DNA of 64,000 nt from Nocardia arthritidis (GTDB taxonomy: Bacteria; Actinomycetota; Actinomycetes; Mycobacteriales; Mycobacteriaceae), in assembly GCF_011801145.1 (NCBI RefSeq), contig NZ_CP046172.1, forward strand, positions 9,362,001 through 9,426,000. Direction: 5' to 3'. The notes beneath the pieces are model-generated. The model searched no databases, was not told the DNA's origin, and worked only from the letters and a program-made list of their open reading frames with translations. The stretch's first letter is position 1; every line of letters begins with the position of its first letter. Shown here piece by piece: positions 8,408 through 16,617 of this stretch. A program made the translations under genes and the position numbers.

Positions 8408-8959
8408 GTGGGGTCTGATTCAGCACGGAAAAAGCTGTCCGCCAATGGAATTGCGGCAATAGTCGGTGTGATCATCCTCATCGTCGGCGGCTACTTCGCC
8501 GTGCACGCGCTGATCGCGTCGGCCGGGACGAACGGCGGCCAGAACAACCCGATATCCAACGCGCCGACGGGGACGGCGCAGCCGATCGTCGGAAAGCCGG
8601 TGCAGGACGGCGTATTCGAGTACATCGTCACCGGAACCGAGACGGGCGCGAAGACGCTCAGCGAGAACGGGATCAGCAAGCAGGCCAGGGGCGTATTCAC
8701 CGTCATCGTGGTGAAGGTGAAGAACATCAGCAACGACAAGCATTCGTTCTCGCCATCGGATCAGGTGGTGTTCGACGCGCAAAACCGGCAGCACGAAGCC
8801 GATTTCACCACCTCTTTTTCGAAGGCCTATGTCGACATCGAGCCGGGCGCCGAAATCACCGCCCGACTGGTGTACGACATGGCCCCGGATACCGTGGCCA
8901 AGCGAATCGAGTTACACGATTCGATGTTTTCGTTCGGAACGAAAGTCGATTTCAACTGA
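8408..8959 (+). CDS. membrane-anchored DUF4352-type protein
   Basis: A 183-residue protein: a short cytoplasmic N-terminus with KK, one transmembrane helix (about residues 14-36; IAAIVGVIILIVGGYFAVHAL), a Thr/Asn-rich linker and an extracellular domain. The domain matches the telokin-like Ig fold DUF4352 (VQDGVFEYIVTGTETG, FTVIVVKVKNISNDKHSFSPSDQVVFDAQ, then a late VYDMAP strand). Such domains occur on actinobacterial lipoproteins and anchored proteins with no defined reaction. GTG 8408 follows a probable leaderless promoter. An open frame continues far upstream through ssuD antisense but has no coding character. Confidence 0.75.
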   Translation: MGSDSARKKLSANGIAAIVGVIILIVGGYFAVHALIASAGTNGGQNNPISNAPTGTAQPIVGKPVQDGVFEYIVTGTETGAKTLSENGISKQARGVFTVIVVKVKNISNDKHSFSPSDQVVFDAQNRQHEADFTTSFSKAYVDIEPGAEITARLVYDMAPDTVAKRIELHDSMFSFGTKVDFN

Positions 8960-9051
8960 CCCACCGTGAGGCAGCCGGTCGGCGACGGCTTCGCCCAGCT
9001 ATACGCGGCCTATGGACGCTTCGCCGGCAGCGCACATTAGGGTTTGTTCCT

Positions 9052-9897
9052 GTGAAACTGCTCCCACTCCCCGCCGACGGCGAGACTCCGGTGCGCGTGC
9101 TCACCATCGCGGGCACCGACTCCGGCGGCGGCGCCGGGATACAGGCCGACAGTCGAACCATGGCGCTGTGCGGGGTGCACGCGTGCGTGGCGGTGGCCGC
9201 CGTGACCGTGCAGAACTCGCTGGGCGTCAGCGGATTCCACGAGATCCCGCCGCAGGTGGTCGCCGATCAGGTGCGCGTGGTGGCGGGGGATATCGGGATC
9301 GGCGCGGCCAAGACGGGCATGCTCGCCTCCACCGCGATCATCGAGGCGGTCGCCGAGGTGTGCCGGGAGGTCGGCATCGGACGCGACGGCAGCGTGCCGC
9401 TGGTGGTCGATCCGGTCGCGGCATCTATGCACGGCGATCCGCTGCTGCACGCCGAGGCGCTGGACGCGGTGCGACAGACGCTGATTCCGCTGGCCACCGT
9501 GGTGACGCCGAATCTGGACGAGGTCAGGTTGATCACCGGGATCGATGTGGTCGACGACGCCGGCGCCCGCCGGGCCGCCGAGGCGTTGCACAAGCTCGGC
9601 GCGCAATGGGCCGTCGTGAAGGGCGGCCACCTGCGTTCGGCGCCGGTCAGCACCGATCTGCTGTTCGACGGCGATCGGTTCCTCGAATTCAGCGCGCCCC
9701 GCATCACCACCCGCAACGACCACGGCGGCGGTGACACCCTGGCCGCGGCCATCGCCTGCGCGCTGGCGCACGGCTATCCGGTGCCCGCCGCGGTCGAATT
9801 CGCCAAGGAGTGGACGCGGCGCAGCCTCGTCGCGTCCTACGATCTCGGCGCCGGACACGGTCCGGTGTCGCCGCTGTGGCGGCTGCACGAATCCTGA
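9052..9897 (+). CDS. thiD: HMP kinase / HMP-phosphate kinase
   Basis: A 281-residue ribokinase-fold protein with the ThiD signature: VLTIAGTDSGGGAGIQAD near residue 17, AVTVQNSLGV, KTGMLAS, VVDPVAASMHGD and VTPNLDE. ThiD phosphorylates hydroxymethylpyrimidine and its phosphate for thiamine synthesis. An oddity is that the C-terminal anion-hole motif reads HGGGDTL (224-230), where classical ThiD has HGTGC with a catalytic Cys. Here Asp228 occupies that position, as in ribokinases and pyridoxal kinases. It could therefore be a variant ThiD or a related pyrimidine/pyridoxine kinase. The gene stands alone, 25 kb from the other thi genes. Confidence 0.8.
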   Translation: MKLLPLPADGETPVRVLTIAGTDSGGGAGIQADSRTMALCGVHACVAVAAVTVQNSLGVSGFHEIPPQVVADQVRVVAGDIGIGAAKTGMLASTAIIEAVAEVCREVGIGRDGSVPLVVDPVAASMHGDPLLHAEALDAVRQTLIPLATVVTPNLDEVRLITGIDVVDDAGARRAAEALHKLGAQWAVVKGGHLRSAPVSTDLLFDGDRFLEFSAPRITTRNDHGGGDTLAAAIACALAHGYPVPAAVEFAKEWTRRSLVASYDLGAGHGPVSPLWRLHES

Positions 9898-10058
9898 GGC
9901 GGGAGCGGTCCGGTCAGTCGTCCGCGGCCCGAAACCTGTCGGTGGGTGGGGTCATACTTGGATCGACGCATCGGCCGCAACGGCGCGGCTCGCCGGAACA
10001 GCGTGGTTCCGGTCGGTGGGCAGCGATTCGATCGGGGGTGGTCGGGTGACGGGTGGGC

Positions 10059-10790
10059 CTAGTCCATCGAAAAGGCAAGGTGCAGCGGCAAATCGGCATC
10101 GACGGTGATGCCGTTGAGCCGGGAGTTGGCGTGCACCAGCGCGGAGATTATCTCGGCGAGATAGGCGACGAAACGTTCGATCGGCATCACGTGCGCCTGC
10201 GTCCGGTTGACGCCGAGCCACCAGTCGGTGGCCGAGGCGACCGCGCCGAAAATCGAGTAGTTGACGAGTTCGACGCTGTCCACATCGACCGATTCGTCGT
10301 CGAGCACCTGGACGACGAGTTCGGCGGCCCGGCGGGCCGATTGCCGCGCCGACTGCAGCGCGCGCTCGGAATCGCTTGCCTGCTGGGCGAAGTGGCTGTG
10401 CAGCATGAAGCGGAAGACGTTCGGATGCTCGCTCACGGCGAGCGCGTATTCGGTCGCGCCGCGGCGCACCAGATCGCGCGCCGAATCGTTGGTTAGGTCG
10501 ATGCTGGCGATGATGCGCTCCCACAGCAGGTCGCGCACCCGGTCGACGATCGCGTTGTACAGGTCGGTCTTATCCTCGAAATGCCGATACAGCTTGGGTT
10601 TCGCGGCGCCCGCCTCCTTGGCGATATCGCCCATGCTCACCTCGGGACCGAACTTGTCGAGCGCGCGGAAGGCGGCGTCGACGAATTCGTCGCGCACTTT
10701 GAGCCGGTGCTCGCGCCATCGCTCGGTCCGCGCGTCCACGCGCTTGCGCGGCCCCTCGTCCAGATTCCGGCCGCTGTGCTTCATAACCAT
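10059..10790 (-). CDS. TetR family transcriptional regulator
   Basis: A 243-residue TetR regulator. A charged N-terminal arm (KHSGRNLDEGPRKRVDARTERWREHR) precedes the HTH at about residues 38-80 (VSMGDIAKEAGAAKPKLYRHFEDKTDLYNAI). The C-terminal domain contains WWLGVNRT. ATG 10790 and ATG 10784 are both possible. It is divergent from the Baeyer-Villiger-type monooxygenase at 10973, with an operator-like palindrome on the intervening promoter. It probably controls that enzyme. Confidence 0.85.
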   Translation of the reverse strand: MVMKHSGRNLDEGPRKRVDARTERWREHRLKVRDEFVDAAFRALDKFGPEVSMGDIAKEAGAAKPKLYRHFEDKTDLYNAIVDRVRDLLWERIIASIDLTNDSARDLVRRGATEYALAVSEHPNVFRFMLHSHFAQQASDSERALQSARQSARRAAELVVQVLDDESVDVDSVELVNYSIFGAVASATDWWLGVNRTQAHVMPIERFVAYLAEIISALVHANSRLNGITVDADLPLHLAFSMD

Positions 10791-10847
10791 GGCATGGTAC
10801 TCGAGCGCGGGCGCCGCGGGCGGCGCATTAAATACCGAGACGGCCGG

Positions 10848-10884
10848 TTGACATTGTCTGGGACGGCGAACACACTGGTCAGTG
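10848..10884 (+). promoter_or_regulatory. sigma-70-type promoter with overlapping operator
   Basis: TTGACA (10848-10853), a 17 nt spacer and CACACT (10871-10876) form a strong promoter for the monooxygenase. CACTG-GT-CAGTG (10873-10884) is a palindrome lying over the -10 and start region, a natural site for repression by the divergent TetR protein. Confidence 0.6.
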
Positions 10885-10889
10885 CCGGT

Positions 10890-10920
10890 GGAACCAGAAG
10901 TATTGGATACCAATGGTTCC
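10890..10920 (+). repeat. nested inverted repeat in monooxygenase leader
   Basis: GGAACC (10890-10895) pairs with GGTTCC (10915-10920). Inside this outer stem, ATTGG-ATA-CCAAT (10902-10914) forms a second palindrome. It lies just downstream of the promoter and 52 nt before the start codon, so it could act as a second operator or as an RNA hairpin in the leader. Confidence 0.45.
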
Positions 10921-10972
10921 GGCGGGCCGGGCCTCGGTCCGGCGAGGACATCGATGTCCATGAGGATGCGCT

Positions 10973-12535
10973 ATGGCACCACGGAATTCACCGGCGATCC
11001 GGACAACGGTGCTGATCGTCGGCAGCGGCTTCTCCGGACTCGGCATGGGGATCGCGCTGGACCGGGCGGGCATTGCCGATTACCTGATCGTCGAGCAGGC
11101 CGGCGAACTCGGCGGCACCTGGCGCGACAACACCTATCCCGGCTGCGCGTGCGACGTTCCGACCCACCTGTACTCGTATTCCTTCGAGCCGCGCACGGAC
11201 TGGCGGCGGCTGTTCTCCGGCCAGGCCGAAATCCAGAACTACCTGAACGAGGTCGCGGACAAATACCGGCTGCGCACCCACATCCGGTTCGGGCAGCGGA
11301 TGGATCACGGCGAATGGGATGAACGGCGGCGGTGCTGGCGCGTTTTCAGCGCCGACGGACAGGAGTATGTCGCGCGCTATCTCGTCTCCGCCATCGGCGC
11401 GCTGCACGTCCCGAGCATTCCGGAATTTCCAGGGCAGGCGGAGTTTCGCGGCCCGGCGTTCCACTCCGCGCGGTGGGACCACTCCGTCGACCTGACCGGC
11501 AAGCGCGTCGCGGTGATCGGAACCGGCGCCAGCGCAATCCAATTGGTGCCGGAGATCGTCGACGAGGTCGGCGGGCTCACCGTCTACCAGCGCACCGCGC
11601 CGTGGGTGCTGCCGCGCGCGGATGTGGTCTTCTCCGACCGATTCCGGCGCGCGCTGCGCCGAATTCCCGGTCTGCGCTTCGGCTTACGCAACGGCATCTA
11701 CTGGGGCGCGGAACTCGCCGCGTACGCGATGAATTGGCGACCGGATCTGCTCAAAGGCATCGAGTGGGTCGGTAGACGACATATCGCACGCCAAATCGCC
11801 GATCCGGAACTGCGCCGCAAGGTCACCCCCGACTACCGGGCGGGCTGTAAGCGACTGCTCGGCTCCGACACCTACTATCCGGCGCTGACGCAACCGAAAA
11901 CCGAACTGGTGACGGCGCGGATCGATCACCTCACCGCCGACGGCATCGTCACCGCCGACGGGGTGACCCGGCCCACCGACGTGATCATCTACGGCACCGG
12001 ATTCCGCGTGCTCGAATCGTTCACCAACCTGTCGGTCACCGGACGCGACGGCGTCGACCTGGCCGAGCGCTGGCGGCGCGAGGGCGTGCAGGCGCACCGC
12101 GGCATCACGGTGGCGGATATGCCGAATTTGTTCTTCCTGCTCGGCCCCAACACCGGACTCGGACACAATTCGATCATCTTCATGATCGAGGCGCAGATCC
12201 ACTACGCGGTGCGGGCGATTCGGCTGGTGCGGCGGCGGGGCGCGGCGGCATTGCTACCACGGCGCGCGGCACAGGACCGGTTCAACGCCGGGCTGCAGCG
12301 CGGGCTCGCGCACTCGGTGTGGAATACCGGCGGCTGCAAGAGCTGGTACCTCGACGAACACGGCAACAACCGCACGCTGTGGTCCGGATTCACCTGGCAG
12401 TACTGGCTGCGGACCCGCCGAGTCCGGCCGTCGGAGTACGAGTTGCTGTGGCCCGAATACTCCGTTACGCCGGAAGCGTCTCCGCCACAAGCGATTCCGG
12501 TGGATCCGCGCCCAGACGGCACCGTTCGCGCATAA
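10973..12535 (+). CDS. flavin monooxygenase, Baeyer-Villiger type
   Basis: A 520-residue FAD/NADPH protein. The first Rossmann motif is GSGFSG (17-22) and the second is VAVIGTGASAIQ (about 178-189). Between them is the Baeyer-Villiger fingerprint FRGPAFHSARWD (158-169; FxGxxxHxxxW). GTWRDNTYPGCACDVPTHLYSYSF is the family's conserved substrate/FAD segment. These cytosolic enzymes insert oxygen into ketones to form esters or lactones, often in steroid, terpenoid or cyclic ketone breakdown. The substrate is unknown. Convergent with the Lrp gene at 16 nt. Confidence 0.9.
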   Translation: MAPRNSPAIRTTVLIVGSGFSGLGMGIALDRAGIADYLIVEQAGELGGTWRDNTYPGCACDVPTHLYSYSFEPRTDWRRLFSGQAEIQNYLNEVADKYRLRTHIRFGQRMDHGEWDERRRCWRVFSADGQEYVARYLVSAIGALHVPSIPEFPGQAEFRGPAFHSARWDHSVDLTGKRVAVIGTGASAIQLVPEIVDEVGGLTVYQRTAPWVLPRADVVFSDRFRRALRRIPGLRFGLRNGIYWGAELAAYAMNWRPDLLKGIEWVGRRHIARQIADPELRRKVTPDYRAGCKRLLGSDTYYPALTQPKTELVTARIDHLTADGIVTADGVTRPTDVIIYGTGFRVLESFTNLSVTGRDGVDLAERWRREGVQAHRGITVADMPNLFFLLGPNTGLGHNSIIFMIEAQIHYAVRAIRLVRRRGAAALLPRRAAQDRFNAGLQRGLAHSVWNTGGCKSWYLDEHGNNRTLWSGFTWQYWLRTRRVRPSEYELLWPEYSVTPEASPPQAIPVDPRPDGTVRA

Positions 12536-12551
12536 CCTTCGGTACGGGGAA

Positions 12552-13574
12552 TCAGAGACGACGCGGACGGGACGGCGGCGGGGGGCTGAGGCGGCCGTCG
12601 ATGGTGCACGAACCCGCCTGTTTCAGCCGCTGCAGGACCGGCGTGAGCTCGAAGTCGTGTACGCCGTCGAGGGTGGCCAATTTCGTTGTGACATAACGGT
12701 AGAAGTCGGCGGCCTGATCCGCGGCCAGCGCGGCGAAGATGTTGAACGGGCCGGTGACCGCCGCGGTGTAGGTGCTTTCCGGATGTTCGGCGACGGCCTG
12801 GCCGACCTCCTCCAGGCGTGCGGGCGCGACGCGGAGCCAGAGGTATGCCGCGGTGCCGGAACCCATTGCGGCAGGCGCGATATCGAGGTCGAAGTAGAGG
12901 ATGCCCGCGGCCTGCAGTGCCGCGATCCGGCGGCTCACCCGGCCGACGGTGAGGCCGGTGGCGCGCGCGAGGGTCGAATAGCCGGTGCGGCCGTCGCGGG
13001 CGAGTGTTTCCAACAGGATTCGGTCCTCCTCGCGCAACCGCAGTTCGGACTCCGTGTAGTCCGGATCGCCGGGCCGGGCCGCACCGGATGCGAATTGTCT
13101 TCCGCGCCAATCCTTCACATCGGCCTCGACGAATCGGTGCAGCACCATCGACGCGCCGATATCGTGCACCGGCGCGCTGCGCCGCAACCGCTGGACCAAC
13201 AGGTCGTCCCGGGCCTGCTGGGTGCGCGGATGCAGCGAGAAGTTCACCTCCGCGCCCGCCGCGGCAATGCTCACCCACGCCGAATCATCGCGCCGGGCCA
13301 GCGCTTCGGCCACCTGTAGGGCGGCGTCGGGGCGGCAGCGCACCCGGATGATCCAGTCGTTCTCGCCGAGCGCGAGCGGGTCGACCCCGCCGATCACCCG
13401 CACCAGGCCGTCGCGCCGCATGCGTCCGTAGCGGCGGGCCGCGGTCTGCTCGGAAATGCCCAGCTCGGCGGCGATCCGGCGGAACGGAATCCGCGGATCC
13501 AGCTGCAACAGACGCACGATCCGCACATCCGTCGCGTCCAAAAAGGAATTTTCGTGCACCGCCAGGCCGCCCAT
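12552..13574 (-). CDS. Lrp/AsnC regulator with duplicated domains
   Basis: A 340-residue protein made of two consecutive Lrp/AsnC modules. The first HTH is near residues 13-60 (TDVRIVRLLQLDPRIPFRRIAAELGISEQTAARRYGRM) and the second near 186-230 (DRILLETLARDGRTGYSTLARATGLTVGRVSRRIAAL). Each is followed by an RAM-like ligand domain. Ordinary Lrp proteins are about 150 residues with one HTH, so this is a tandem fusion seen in Actinobacteria. Divergent from the DHA2 exporter at 13680. It likely regulates that exporter in response to an amino acid or exported compound. The C-terminus ends in a proline/arginine-rich tail. Confidence 0.85.
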   Translation of the reverse strand: MGGLAVHENSFLDATDVRIVRLLQLDPRIPFRRIAAELGISEQTAARRYGRMRRDGLVRVIGGVDPLALGENDWIIRVRCRPDAALQVAEALARRDDSAWVSIAAAGAEVNFSLHPRTQQARDDLLVQRLRRSAPVHDIGASMVLHRFVEADVKDWRGRQFASGAARPGDPDYTESELRLREEDRILLETLARDGRTGYSTLARATGLTVGRVSRRIAALQAAGILYFDLDIAPAAMGSGTAAYLWLRVAPARLEEVGQAVAEHPESTYTAAVTGPFNIFAALAADQAADFYRYVTTKLATLDGVHDFELTPVLQRLKQAGSCTIDGRLSPPPPSRPRRL

Positions 13575-13625
13575 ATGGCGGAAATTTACGCCGATCCGGC
13601 GCGCAGGCGACGCCGAGCGCGCCCG

Positions 13626-13659
13626 ATTCGGATACTCGACGCCGCTCGCTAATCCGAAT
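13626..13659. promoter_or_regulatory. inverted repeat between lrp-type gene and exporter
   Basis: ATTCGGAT (13626-13633) and ATCCGAAT (13652-13659) are exact inverted complements 18 nt apart, about 26 nt centre to centre. They lie upstream of both divergent genes and end just before the exporter RBS GGAGAGG (13664-13670). The size fits an Lrp dimer site. Confidence 0.45.
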
Positions 13660-13679
13660 TCCCGGAGAGGACAACGACT

Positions 13680-15191
13680 TTGCGTAAATGGCTGCCGCTG
13701 CTGACGGTCTGCCTCGGCACCTTCATGCTGCTCATCGACGTCACCATCGTGAACGTGGCGCTACCCGATATGCGCAACGATCTCGATGCCACGCTCAGCT
13801 CGCTGCAGTGGGTGGTGGACGGCTACGCGCTGGCCACCGCGGCGCTCCTGCTCGGCGCGGGCTCGATCGCCGACCTCATCGGGCATCGGCGCACCTATCT
13901 CGCCGGGCTCGCGTTATTCGCGATCTCATCGCTGATCTGCGGGCTCGCACCGAATCCCACCGTGCTCATCCTCGCGCGCATCACGCAGGGCATCGGCGGC
14001 GCCGCCATGGCATGCACCACGCTCGCCCTGCTGAACAGCGCTTATCCCGGCCCTGACCGAGCGACCGCGTTCGGACTGTGGGGCGCGGTCGCGGGCAGTT
14101 CCACCGCCGTCGGACCGATTATCGGCGGCGTTCTCACCGATCTGGCGTCATGGCGGTGGATCTTCTTCGTCAACCTGCCGGTCAGCGTGGTCGTGGTGGC
14201 GCTGTGCCTGACGGGCGGCGTCACCAAGCCGAGCCCGGATGCGGGCCACGGCCGGATCGATCTGCCCGGCATGGTGAGCTTCGCGATCTTCGCCGCGGCG
14301 GCGACCTACGGACTCATCCACGCGAACGAGTACGGCTGGTCGAATGCGGTGACCGTGTGCTCGCTCGCGATCGCGGCAGTCGCGCTGGTGGTGTTCGTCG
14401 CGGTCGAACGCCGGGTCGCGACGCCGCTGCTGGAGCTCGCGCTGCTGCGGGACCGCTCGTTCACCGGCGTGCTGCTCGCGGCCGGTGCGCTGTTCCTGTC
14501 CTCGTTCAGCGGGATCATGTACGCCCAGATCTGGTTGCAGTCGACGCTGGGCCTGAGCCCGATCGGCGCGGGCCTGATCGGGCTGCCGCTTTCGGTTGTG
14601 GCATTTCTGGTGTCCGGTGGCGCGGGCCGTTATCTGCACGGCGAGCACAGCGGCCGGATCATCTGCGCGGGACTGCTCATCGCCGGTGTCGGCGGCCTGC
14701 TCGGCGCGGCGCTGGTGCGCGGTGAATCCGGTTGGGCCGCACTGGTTCCCGGATCGGTGGTGGTCGGCCTCGGGGTCGGCCTGGCAACGACGACGCTGAG
14801 TTCGGCCGCGGTATCGGCGGTTCCGGCGCGGCGGGCCGGAATGGCGGCGGGCGCGCTGAATACCGCACAGCAGCTCGCCATGGCGGCGGGCATTGCGATC
14901 CTCGGCAGCGCGTTCACCAGCAGGGCATCGAATGTCCTTGCCGCGCATGGGGTTCCGAATGGCGACTCGGTCGCACACGCGGTCGGCGGCGGACAGTCCG
15001 GTGTGCTGCTCGCCCAGGCGCCCGACGCGTACCGGCCCGCACTCGATACCGCGCTGCACACCGCCGCCGCGGCGGGTGTGCAGGCCACACTCTTGGTCAG
15101 TGGGATTGTCGGGGTGGTCGGCGCCGGGCTGGCGGCGGCGCTGCTACGTGCTGGGAGGAAGGCGGCCGAGCCGGTGCCCGCGCCACACTGA
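13680..15191 (+). CDS. MFS exporter, DHA2 (EmrB/QacA) family
   Basis: A 503-residue membrane protein with about 14 transmembrane helices. It carries the DHA2 motifs: LLIDVTIVNVALPDM in helix 1, LQWVVDGYALATAALLLGAGSIADLIGHRRTY (motif A region) and GPIIGGVLTD (motif C). Such drug:H+ antiporters export hydrophobic or cationic compounds. The start is TTG at 13680, supported by GGAGAGG 9 nt upstream and by the initial RKWLPLL helix. No ATG is suitably placed. Probably controlled by the divergent double-Lrp regulator. Confidence 0.9.
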   Translation: MRKWLPLLTVCLGTFMLLIDVTIVNVALPDMRNDLDATLSSLQWVVDGYALATAALLLGAGSIADLIGHRRTYLAGLALFAISSLICGLAPNPTVLILARITQGIGGAAMACTTLALLNSAYPGPDRATAFGLWGAVAGSSTAVGPIIGGVLTDLASWRWIFFVNLPVSVVVVALCLTGGVTKPSPDAGHGRIDLPGMVSFAIFAAAATYGLIHANEYGWSNAVTVCSLAIAAVALVVFVAVERRVATPLLELALLRDRSFTGVLLAAGALFLSSFSGIMYAQIWLQSTLGLSPIGAGLIGLPLSVVAFLVSGGAGRYLHGEHSGRIICAGLLIAGVGGLLGAALVRGESGWAALVPGSVVVGLGVGLATTTLSSAAVSAVPARRAGMAAGALNTAQQLAMAAGIAILGSAFTSRASNVLAAHGVPNGDSVAHAVGGGQSGVLLAQAPDAYRPALDTALHTAAAAGVQATLLVSGIVGVVGAGLAAALLRAGRKAAEPVPAPH

Positions 15192-15354
15192 GCATCCGCC
15201 GGGCACTCGGGCAGCCGACCAATTCCCGGGCAGAACCGGAGAATACGGGTCGGGCGAAATGACGACTTCCCAGCTCAGGCCCGGCGCGCGGCGCCCAGCA
15301 ATCTCACAGCTGAAGCCCAGCCCGGCGACAGCGTCGGTCGCGAGGGTTGATCCC

Positions 15355-16617
15355 ATGACCGAAGCCGCGACCGCCACGCACCGGGCGGAATCAACCAAAC
15401 CGGTGATCACGCCCGTGCTCGACGTCGTGATCCCCGTCTACAACGAAGAAGTCGACCTCGGAGTTTGCGTTCGTCGGCTGCACGAGTACCTGCGGGACGG
15501 CTTCCCATTCCCGGCCAGGATCACCATCGCCGACAACGCGAGCACCGACGCCACCCTCCAGGTGGCGAACCTGCTGGCCGACGAATTCGAGAACGTGCGG
15601 GTGGTGCACCTGGACGCCAAAGGACGGGGCCGGGCGCTGCGCGCGGTGTGGGAACACTCCGACGCGCAGGTGGTCGCCTATATGGATGTCGATCTGTCAA
15701 CGGATCTGAACGCGCTGCTGCCGCTGGTGGCTCCGCTCATCACCGGACATTCCGACCTGGCCACCGGCACCCGGCTCAGCTCCTCCTCCCGGGTGGTGCG
15801 CGGGCCGAAGCGCGAGATCATCTCCCGCTGCTACAACCTGCTGCTGAAGGCCTCACTGCACGCGCGTTTCTCGGATGCGCAGTGTGGTTTCAAGGCGATG
15901 CGCTCAGAGGTGGCCAGGCAGTTGCTGCCGCTGGTGCGCGACGGGGAATGGTTCTTCGACACCGAACTGCTGGTCCTGGCCGAGCGGGCCGGGTTGCGCA
16001 TCCACGAGGTGCCGGTGGACTGGATCGACGATCCGGACAGCCGGGTCGATATCGTCGACACCGCGCGCAAGGATCTGCTCGGCATCGGCAGGCTGCTGCG
16101 CGCCCTCTACACCGGTGCGCTGCCGTTGGACGAGCTGCGCCGGGCGGTCGGGCGCGAACCGCTGGTGCCCGGCGTGCCGCTCGGGATGGTGGGCCAGCTC
16201 GTGCGCTTCGCCATCGTCGGCGTGCTGAGCACCCTCGCGTATCTGCTGCTTTACCTTGTGCTGCAACCATTTACCGGCGCACAGGCGGCGAACTTCCTAG
16301 CCCTGCTCACCACCGCCATCGCCAATACCGCGGCCAATCGGGCATTCACCTTCGGGGTGCGCGGCTCGGCCAATGTGGTGTCGCATCAGTTCCAGGGCCT
16401 GCTCATCTTCGGCTTCGGGCTCGCGCTCACCAGCGGCTCACTGTTCGCGCTGCATCACTGGGCGCCCGCGGCCGAGGTGCATCTGGAGCTCTTCGTGCTG
16501 GTGCTGGCCAATCTCCTTGCCACACTGCTGCGATTCGTGGGCCTGCGCTGGGTCTTCCGTAACGCGGGCGCCCGCCGTGCGCGGATCGTCGAGGTGAACC
16601 GCGAGGGTGACCGATGA
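15355..16617 (+). CDS. GT2 glycosyltransferase fused to GtrA membrane domain
   Basis: A 420-residue fusion. Residues about 20-250 are a GT2 polyprenyl-phosphate sugar synthase-like domain (VVIPVYNEE at 24-32, IADNASTD, DVD at 111-113 as the DxD metal site, QCGFKAMR). Residues about 280-410 are a GtrA domain with four transmembrane helices. Likely role: charging polyprenyl phosphate with a hexose at the inner face and helping flip it for use by the next gene. ATG 15355 has GAGGG 8 nt upstream. An in-frame ATG at 15259 would add 32 low-complexity residues. It overlaps the next gene as ATGA. Confidence 0.85.
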   Translation: MTEAATATHRAESTKPVITPVLDVVIPVYNEEVDLGVCVRRLHEYLRDGFPFPARITIADNASTDATLQVANLLADEFENVRVVHLDAKGRGRALRAVWEHSDAQVVAYMDVDLSTDLNALLPLVAPLITGHSDLATGTRLSSSSRVVRGPKREIISRCYNLLLKASLHARFSDAQCGFKAMRSEVARQLLPLVRDGEWFFDTELLVLAERAGLRIHEVPVDWIDDPDSRVDIVDTARKDLLGIGRLLRALYTGALPLDELRRAVGREPLVPGVPLGMVGQLVRFAIVGVLSTLAYLLLYLVLQPFTGAQAANFLALLTTAIANTAANRAFTFGVRGSANVVSHQFQGLLIFGFGLALTSGSLFALHHWAPAAEVHLELFVLVLANLLATLLRFVGLRWVFRNAGARRARIVEVNREGDR

